DNA from: Nonomuraea jabiensis
Lineage (GTDB): Bacteria; Actinomycetota; Actinomycetes; Streptosporangiales; Streptosporangiaceae
DNA length: 64,000 bases
Assembly (NCBI RefSeq): GCF_014204795.1
Contig: NZ_JACHMB010000001.1
Location: 4,712,001 to 4,776,000, forward strand
Reading direction: 5' to 3'
Of the stretch, positions 58,927 through 64,000 are shown in pieces. Position 1 is the first letter of the stretch; each line of letters opens with the position of its first letter. Position numbers and translations under genes: made by a program. The notes beneath the pieces are model-generated. The model was not told the DNA's origin and ran no database searches. It saw only the letters and a list, made by a program, of their open reading frames with translations.

Positions 58927-59331
58927 ATGGACGCGCTCTACCCCCGCCTGCTGGTGCGTGACTTCCCGGTCAGCGCCGCCTTCTACCAGGCCGTGCTGCG
59001 CGAGCTGCTCGGCGTCGAGCCGGTGAAGGTGCTGCCCGGATACGCCAACTGGGACATCGAGGGGCAGGCTGGGCTGGTCCTGTTCAGCCGGGACCGGCTC
59101 GCGGCCGCCGTCGGCACCGCGGACCTGCCCCAGGCCGCTCAGGACACGGCTCAGGACACGGCTATGTTGGTCATGAAGGTGGACGACGTCGACGCGGCCG
59201 CCGACGTCCTGGCCCGCCACGGCGCCACGGTCGCCGCCCCGCCCCAGGACCGCCCCGACTGGGCGCCCACCCTGCGGACCGCGCACCTGCGCGACCCGGA
59301 GGGCAACCTCATCGAGCTCCAGTCGTACTGA
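58927..59331 (+). CDS. VOC/glyoxalase-family protein
   Basis: 134 residues with two beta-alpha-beta-beta-beta modules: LYPRLLVRDFPVSAAFYQAV and VDDVDAAADVLARHGATVAA, ending in TAHLRDPEGNLIELQSY with the metal-binding Glu. GGAGG precedes the ATG. A short duplicated AQDTAQDTA lies between the modules. Its MarR neighbour hints at a detoxification role. Confidence 0.9.
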   Translation: MDALYPRLLVRDFPVSAAFYQAVLRELLGVEPVKVLPGYANWDIEGQAGLVLFSRDRLAAAVGTADLPQAAQDTAQDTAMLVMKVDDVDAAADVLARHGATVAAPPQDRPDWAPTLRTAHLRDPEGNLIELQSY

Positions 59332-59341
59332 CGCAGGGCTT

Positions 59342-60124
59342 TCAGGGGAGGATCGAGTCCACGTAGCCGCCGTCCACCCGCACCGCGCCGCCCGTGGTCG
59401 CGGAGGCGAAGGACGAGCTGAGGTAGACGACCATGTTCGCGATCTCCTCGGGCTCGATCAGGCGCTGCAGCAGCGACTGCGGCCGGTGCTCCCGCATGAA
59501 CGCCCGCTGCGCCTCCTCCCACGGCAGGTCCTTGTCCACGAGCTGGTAGACGAAGTCCTCCACGCCCCCGGTGTGCGTCGGCCCGGCGAGCACCGAGTTG
59601 ACCGTCACCCCCGTGCCCGCCGCCGCCTTGGCGAAGCCCCGGGAGACGGCCAGCAGCGCGGTCTTCGTCATGCCGTAGTGGATCATCTCGACGGGGACGG
59701 CCACGGCGGAGTCGCTGGCGATGTACTGGACCCGGCCCCAGCCACGCTCGATCATGCCCGGCAGGTACGTACGGGTGAGCCGGACCGCGGCCAGCACGTT
59801 GACCTCGAAATAGCGCCGCCACTCGGCGTCGTCGATCTCGAGCGCGGGCCTGGCCCCGAAGATCCCCAGGTTGTTGACCAGGATGTCCACCCGCGGCAGC
59901 GCGTCCAGCACCGCCGCGCAGCCCTCGTCCGTGGTCACGTCGCCGGGCGCCTCGATCAGGTCGCCGACGCCGATCTGCTCCATCGCCATCGCGACGGAGT
60001 TGGCGGTGCGGCCGTTGATCCCGACGCGGGCCCCCGCCATCACCAGCCCTTCGGCGATGGCCGCCCCGATGCCCTGGGTCGAGCCGGTGACCAGCGCGGT
60101 CCTGCCGCTGAGATCGATGCGCAC
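59342..60124 (-). CDS. Short-chain dehydrogenase/reductase
   Basis: 260 residues from a GTG at 60124: TGSTQGIG (13-20), VNNLGIFG, catalytic S137 or S139 (YIASDSA), Y150 and K154 (IHYGMTKTA). The Arg after strand 2 (GINGRT) suggests NADP(H). The start is not certain: no clear ribosome-binding site, and the frame is open far upstream on this strand. It is convergent with the VOC gene, 10 bp apart. Confidence 0.88.
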   Translation of the reverse strand: MRIDLSGRTALVTGSTQGIGAAIAEGLVMAGARVGINGRTANSVAMAMEQIGVGDLIEAPGDVTTDEGCAAVLDALPRVDILVNNLGIFGARPALEIDDAEWRRYFEVNVLAAVRLTRTYLPGMIERGWGRVQYIASDSAVAVPVEMIHYGMTKTALLAVSRGFAKAAAGTGVTVNSVLAGPTHTGGVEDFVYQLVDKDLPWEEAQRAFMREHRPQSLLQRLIEPEEIANMVVYLSSSFASATTGGAVRVDGGYVDSILP

Positions 60125-60205
60125 GATGTCATTGTCCGTGATCAGGTGCCGGAGGTCACGCCGGGACACGTGCACGGCGCGCCGGATGCGTAGGCTGGGA
60201 GTGGC

Positions 60206-61777
60206 GTGGAAGGGGCGTGGGTGCACCGGATCATCCTGTGGCTGGTCGTGGCGGTCGCCTTCGCGGTGAGTCTGGTCGTGCCCGGCGACTCCTCCAGGCA
60301 GGAGGAGTGCCAGTCCCGCGACACCCGGGTCGTCGCCCCGTACGCCGTCACCGGCTACTGGGTCATCCCGCGCGCCGATCCGTGCGTGACGCGGCGCATG
60401 GTCGAGGCCACCCACGCGATCGGCGGCGACACGCTCATCACGTTCGGGCCGAGGTTCAGCGCGCGTGAGGATCCCGCCTTCGCCGACTGCCTCGTGGACG
60501 GGCGGCCGTGCGCCGAGGTGCCCGGGGTCCGCCACGTCTACACGTACGTGACCAGCGAGGAGTTCGGGAAGGCGCTGCTGCGCTGCCCGGGGCTGGACCG
60601 GCGGATCGAGAGCCGGGGCCGGATCTTCTACCGGGTCTCGCTGGCCGGGTCCTGCGCGGACCCCGTCCGGGATCTCGTGCTCATCTCCACGGACGGCGAC
60701 GGGCTCGGCAACCTGATGACCGAGGCGGCCGCGTACGGGATGACGGTGTTCCCCGGGCTGCCCGCCGCGCCCCAGCAGGAGGGCAAGCCATGGGAGCCCG
60801 ACAGCGCGCACATCCCCGCGCTGAACGCCTTCACCGCGCGGGTGCTGGCCGACTACCGGGAGCGGTTCGGGAGGTCGGCGGCGTTCGGCGGGGTCTACCA
60901 GTCGTTCGAGCTGGCCATGCGGGGGCGGGGGCCGAAGGATCCGATCATCGAGCTGTACGCGGCCCAGCACGCGGTCGTCGCCGCGGCCCTGCCCGGGAAG
61001 AAGATCGTGGTCAGCCCGTACATCGACGCCCGGAGGGGGCGCGGGTTCCCGCCCGGTCAGGTGGAGAAGGGGCTGGCGGACATCGCCGCCACCCGGGCCG
61101 GGGCGCCCATGGCCGTCGCCGTGCAGGACGGGCGGGGGACGGGGAAGGTGCCGGTGTACGGGGTTCATGAGGGGGAGGCGCTCGTCGCACCGCGATTGGT
61201 GCCGGTGGTCGGGGAGGTGAGCAATGTGCGGGCGTACTACGGGTCCACGCGCGACTACATCGAGGCCGCGGCGCGGCGGGTGCCGTCCGGGGTGGAGCTG
61301 TGGGTGAACGTGGAGGGGTTCGAGCCGACGCCGGTGGAGGGGGAGTGCGGGCGGGTCGATCCGCTGCCGTTGCGCGGGCGTACCACGAAGAGCCGGATCG
61401 ACGCGCAGGTGATGGCGGCGGGGACCCATGTCGGAAAAATCATCTCTTACGGGTGGGACCCGTTCTTCACCTGCCAGGCCCGCTACGACACGCCCTCGCT
61501 GGCCGACGACATCGTGAACGGCTGGCGCCAGCCGATCATCGTCGGCGCCACCCGCAAGGAGATGAACGGGCGGCCCGGCATCCTCGTCGAGGGCTACAAC
61601 CTGCGCGGCGGCACGCTCCGCTTCGACCCGGAGGGGGTGGTGGTCAGGCAGGAGTGGTACGGGCGGGGGCGGCTGGAGTCGGCGTGGGCCCCGTACGTAC
61701 CCACGGGCCCCTGGACCTCGATCACCGCCACGAACGAGACCGGCCACACCAGCACGACCGGCTACGCGATCCGTTAA
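60206..61777 (+). CDS. Exported DUF4434-like putative glycoside hydrolase
   Basis: About 523 residues with an N-terminal membrane anchor or signal (IILWLVVAVAFAVSLVV) and a TIM-barrel-like body: GYWVIPRADPCV, HAIGGDTLITFGPRF, FGGVYQSFELAM and KIVVSPYIDARRGRG. The YQSFE and VSPYID strands match the DUF4434 putative glycosyl-hydrolase pattern. Cysteines suggest an extracytoplasmic location. The GTG at 60206 or a GTG at 60221, which has GGAAGGGG upstream, is the start. Function unproven. Confidence 0.7.
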   Translation: MEGAWVHRIILWLVVAVAFAVSLVVPGDSSRQEECQSRDTRVVAPYAVTGYWVIPRADPCVTRRMVEATHAIGGDTLITFGPRFSAREDPAFADCLVDGRPCAEVPGVRHVYTYVTSEEFGKALLRCPGLDRRIESRGRIFYRVSLAGSCADPVRDLVLISTDGDGLGNLMTEAAAYGMTVFPGLPAAPQQEGKPWEPDSAHIPALNAFTARVLADYRERFGRSAAFGGVYQSFELAMRGRGPKDPIIELYAAQHAVVAAALPGKKIVVSPYIDARRGRGFPPGQVEKGLADIAATRAGAPMAVAVQDGRGTGKVPVYGVHEGEALVAPRLVPVVGEVSNVRAYYGSTRDYIEAAARRVPSGVELWVNVEGFEPTPVEGECGRVDPLPLRGRTTKSRIDAQVMAAGTHVGKIISYGWDPFFTCQARYDTPSLADDIVNGWRQPIIVGATRKEMNGRPGILVEGYNLRGGTLRFDPEGVVVRQEWYGRGRLESAWAPYVPTGPWTSITATNETGHTSTTGYAIR

Positions 61778-61821
61778 GCCGGACATCCGTCAGGCGGGAC
61801 ATCCGTCGGGCGGTGCGACCG

Positions 61822-62703
61822 TCAGGTCAGTGCCGCCACAAGGATGTCCGCCAGCAGGGCGGCCTGGCTGCCGTCCTCGTCCAGGTCGGGATCGAGGATC
61901 GTCACCTCCAGGCCGGCGGCTCCCGGCAGCCGCACCAGGCCGCGGATCAGCTCGGTGAGCTGCGCGGCGTCGAGCCCGCCCGGGGTGGGGGAGTCCACGG
62001 CGGACAGCACGGACGGGTCGAGGACGTCGGCGTCCACGTGGATCCAGAACCCGTCGAGCTCGTCCCGCACCAGCACCTTGCTCGCGTCGTCGAGGGAGAT
62101 GTCGGTGCCCGGGAGGTGCGCGATGCCGGTGTCCGCGATGTCCCGCAGGTCCTCCTCGTCCCGGACCCCGATCACGATCACGTCCTCGTCCCTGACGTAC
62201 GGCCGCAGCCCGTCGATGTCCGTCAGGTAGTCGTCGCCGCGCCCGGTGATCAGCGCCAGGTCCTCCCCGGCCGCCGCCCCGACGTGCGGGCTGTTGCCCA
62301 GGTGCCGGAAATCGGCGTGCGCGTCCAGGTACGCCACCCCGTACCGCCCGCTCCTGCGCAGGGCGAGGGCGGGGCCGAGCATGATCGAGCAGTCCCCGCC
62401 GAGCAGCACCGGGAACCCTCCCGCCGCCCGGATGCCACTCACCTTGTCGGCGAGCCTGCGGGCGTAGGCGGCGATGGCGGGGCCGTTGCGCACGCCGCTC
62501 CCGGGCTCCCACGTGGCGACGTAACGGGGCGGGACCAGCGTCCCCGCGTCGGCGGCGCCGAGCCGCTGCACGAGGCCCGCGTTCCGCAGCGCCCAGGGGG
62601 CCTTGTAGCAGCCGGGGATGGTGTCGGGGGCAAGCGGGCGCAGGCCGAGATTGGACGGGGCGTCGAGGACCGTCAGATGCCTGTCAGGGGTTATTCTGTT
62701 CAT
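61822..62703 (-). CDS. Arginase/agmatinase-family hydrolase
   Basis: 293 residues of the ureohydrolase fold with the three metal motifs: GGDCSIMLG, YLDAHADFRH and FWIHVDADVLDP. The second Asp in DADVLDP matches the binuclear Mn site. Members cleave guanidino compounds to urea or a homologue. Substrate (arginine, agmatine, formiminoglutamate or other) cannot be told. The ATG at 62703 lacks a ribosome-binding site, so it may be leaderless. Divergent from the CGNR regulator. Confidence 0.85.
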   Translation of the reverse strand: MNRITPDRHLTVLDAPSNLGLRPLAPDTIPGCYKAPWALRNAGLVQRLGAADAGTLVPPRYVATWEPGSGVRNGPAIAAYARRLADKVSGIRAAGGFPVLLGGDCSIMLGPALALRRSGRYGVAYLDAHADFRHLGNSPHVGAAAGEDLALITGRGDDYLTDIDGLRPYVRDEDVIVIGVRDEEDLRDIADTGIAHLPGTDISLDDASKVLVRDELDGFWIHVDADVLDPSVLSAVDSPTPGGLDAAQLTELIRGLVRLPGAAGLEVTILDPDLDEDGSQAALLADILVAALT

Positions 62704-62731
62704 AGTCGTGACGGTAACAGAGGGGGGATGG

Positions 62732-63586
62732 ATGCGCCAGTTCGCTGAAACGGGTCTGGTGGCGCTGGATCTGGCCAACACGTGGGACGAGTACCTGGAC
62801 GACCCGGAGCGCCTGCCCGACGCGGCGGCCCTGCACCGCTTCTGCCACGAACTGGACCTCCCGCCGGCCCCCGCCCCCACCGACGCTCCACCCCCACCCA
62901 CGCAGCCAGGACCGCCGACGGGGGCGCGGCCGGAGCGGTCAGGGGAGGCCCAGCTGGCGGCGTCACCGGATGCGGGGCGGGCGGCGGGACCGGAGTCGCA
63001 ACCAGTGGGAGAGCCGTTCGGAGGCGCGCCGAGCCAGGGCCCGGCGGGACCAGCGGGGGAGCCGTTCCGAGGCGCGCCGAGCGAGCATCCTGCGGGGCCA
63101 GAGGCGGGGCCAGCGGGGGAGCCGTTCGGAGGCGCGCCGAGCGAGGGCCTGGCGGGAACGGGCGGGCCGGGAGAGGGCCCGACGGAAACGGGCGGGCCGG
63201 ACGCGGAGGACCTGCGAGCGGTGCGGGCGGTCCGGGAGCGGCTGCGCGCCGTTCTGTCCTGCGACCCTCCCTCTCGGACACGCGCCCTGGCACAGTGGGC
63301 GGACGAGCTGCCCCTCCGGGTGGTGGTGGAGGACTCGGACGGCGCACCACGACAGCGCCTCACCGCCCCGGAGGGAGCCGACCTCGCCGAACGGCTCGCC
63401 GTCCGATCCGTCGCCGAACTGCTCGACCTCGCCGCCTCGGGCGACTGGGAACGCCTGCGTCTCTGCGCGGCCGACCCCTGCCAGGACGCCTTCGTGGACC
63501 ACAGCCGCCCGGGCAAGCGCCAGTTCTGCTCGACCCGCTGCGCCAACCGCGCCCACGCCGCCGCCTCCCGCGCCCGCCGCCGCTGA
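62732..63586 (+). CDS. CGNR zinc-finger (ABATE) regulator with repeat-expanded insert
   Basis: 284 residues. The N-terminal ABATE start (GLVALDLANTWDEYLDDPER) and the C-terminal half (LRAVRAVRERLRAVLSC onward) are separated by about 110 residues of Pro/Gly/Ala-rich repeats such as GEPFGGAPSEG. The C-terminal CAADPCQDAFVDHSRPGKRQ followed by FCSTRCANRAHAA is the CGNR zinc finger, with CANR for the usual CGNR. GAGGGGGG precedes the ATG. It probably regulates the divergent arginase-type gene. The insert is unlike the normal family length of about 180. Confidence 0.85.
   Translation: MRQFAETGLVALDLANTWDEYLDDPERLPDAAALHRFCHELDLPPAPAPTDAPPPPTQPGPPTGARPERSGEAQLAASPDAGRAAGPESQPVGEPFGGAPSQGPAGPAGEPFRGAPSEHPAGPEAGPAGEPFGGAPSEGLAGTGGPGEGPTETGGPDAEDLRAVRAVRERLRAVLSCDPPSRTRALAQWADELPLRVVVEDSDGAPRQRLTAPEGADLAERLAVRSVAELLDLAASGDWERLRLCAADPCQDAFVDHSRPGKRQFCSTRCANRAHAAASRARRR
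63011..63142 (+). repeat. 24-bp repeats inside the CGNR gene
   Basis: Three copies of a 24-bp core (63011-63034, 63059-63082, 63119-63142; one base differs in copy 2) encode EPFGGAPS or EPFRGAPS. Their spacing, 48 and 60 bp, keeps the frame. They make up part of the low-complexity insert. Confidence 0.85.
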
Positions 63587-63594
63587 CACTCCCC

Positions 63595-63678
63595 GCCACC
63601 GCGGCTGCCCCGCCCGACGCCGCTCCCTGCCACCGCGACTGCCCCGCCCGACGCCCTCCCCGCCACCGCGGCTGCCCG
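63595..63678. repeat. 27-bp intergenic repeat
   Basis: Two near-identical 27-bp copies (63595-63621 and 63629-63655, starting GCCACCGCGGCTGCCCCG) and a truncated third (63662-63678), in the 233-bp gap after the CGNR gene. The rest of the gap holds no gene that I can see. Confidence 0.85.
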
Positions 63679-63819
63679 CTGCCCGATGTCCGCCGCTTCT
63701 GCACCGACGTGCCCGCGGTCGCCCGCGCTCCCCGCCGCTTCCCGTGGCATCCGGGCGGAGGGAATTGTCGGTCGGGGTCGATAACTTTCGATCATCCCCC
63801 CGACGATGGAGGTTGGTCG

Positions 63820-64000
63820 ATGTATCGACAGGGCGACATCCTGATCATGCCCGTGCCGGAGGAGTCCGCCCCGCGCACGCTGCGGCCGGAGCCGCGGGAC
63901 GCTCGCGGGCGGCTGGTTCTGGCCCATGGCGAGGCCACCGGACACTGCCATGCGATCCCCGGCCCCGGCACCCTCTCCGGCGGCTTCCTGCACCTGCCCG
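63820..64000 (+). CDS. Small conserved protein of unknown function, 3' end outside window
   Basis: The first 60 codons are MYRQGDILIMPVPEESAPRT, then LVLAHGEATGHCHAIPG and so on. The YRQGD and GEATGHxHAI motifs mark a small conserved bacterial family of unknown function. GGAGG lies 7 nt before the ATG at 63820. The frame is open at the window end. Confidence 0.75.
   Translation, partial: MYRQGDILIMPVPEESAPRTLRPEPRDARGRLVLAHGEATGHCHAIPGPGTLSGGFLHLP

Noticed and set aside
59342..61786. An 814-codon frame ending in the SDR
   Set aside because: Only the last 260 codons look like protein; the rest is antisense to the DUF4434-like gene.
61822..63993. A long N-terminal extension of the arginase-family gene
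   Set aside because: Homology starts at the ATG at 62703; upstream is antisense to the CGNR gene.

Overview
The window is very GC-rich, uses GTG starts freely, and is densely packed with 4-bp ATGA/GTGA-type gene overlaps. It carries many regulator families (LacI, AraC, HxlR, TetR, MarR, two-component) typical of a filamentous soil actinomycete. The gene types (NB-ARC/TPR regulator, DUF6879- and DUF6461-like proteins, CGNR regulator, DUF4956/VTC pair, bacterial expansin) suggest Streptosporangiaceae, for example a Nonomuraea-like organism; that taxonomic call is inference. I saw no rRNA, tRNA, CRISPR array, insertion sequence or prophage.

Region A (about 1.6-18.3 kb) looks like a glycan-utilisation locus. 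A LacI regulator is divergent from a large secreted clan GH-A glycoside hydrolase that ends in a strong 17-bp-stem terminator. A second promoter drives an operon of NAD epimerase/uronate-dehydrogenase-like SDR, ManD/RspA-type enolase, ABC sugar-binding lipoprotein, two permeases, CE7-type esterase, cytoplasmic GH5-like hydrolase and a FAD oxidoreductase. Near-identical LacI-type palindromes sit at both promoters (2792-2809 and 6519-6532). A second FAD oxidoreductase of the same broad family, divergent from an AraC regulator, faces the operon end.

Region B (18.3-40.6 kb) is mixed: a DUF6461-like gene broken by an in-frame stop, a membrane protein, an expansin, an NB-ARC/TPR regulator, a LuxR-type two-component system, a FAD monooxygenase with a TetR regulator sharing symmetric operators, remnants of a TetR/oxidoreductase pair, and a two-component system next to a proline/Asp-rich exported protein, DUF4956 and VTC-domain proteins. 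It also holds an acyl-CoA dehydrogenase and an acyltransferase whose ribosome-binding site lies in a hairpin loop. Several intergenic spaces hold GC-rich minisatellites.

Region C (40.7-52.2 kb) is a second LacI-controlled sugar-acid locus. A minus-strand operon encodes a Gfo/Idh/MocA-PmoA-like (DUF6807) fusion, an enolase-superfamily dehydratase, a KdgD-like dehydratase and a uronate-dehydrogenase-like SDR. A divergent plus-strand set encodes LacI, two permeases, a binding lipoprotein, a Gfo/Idh/MocA oxidoreductase and an alpha/beta hydrolase. At least four LacI-type operators lie in the control regions. Neither locus A nor C encodes an ABC ATPase, so both probably use a shared MsiK-like ATPase from elsewhere.

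Region D (52.3-58.3 kb) is a complete glycerol-type ABC importer, glpSTPQUV, whose two ATPases carry complementary defects that should leave one full and one degenerate ATP site. Region E (58.4-64 kb) holds a MarR/VOC pair, an SDR, a DUF4434-like exported protein, an arginase-family enzyme divergent from a CGNR regulator with a repeat-expanded insert, and the start of a small conserved protein cut by the window edge.
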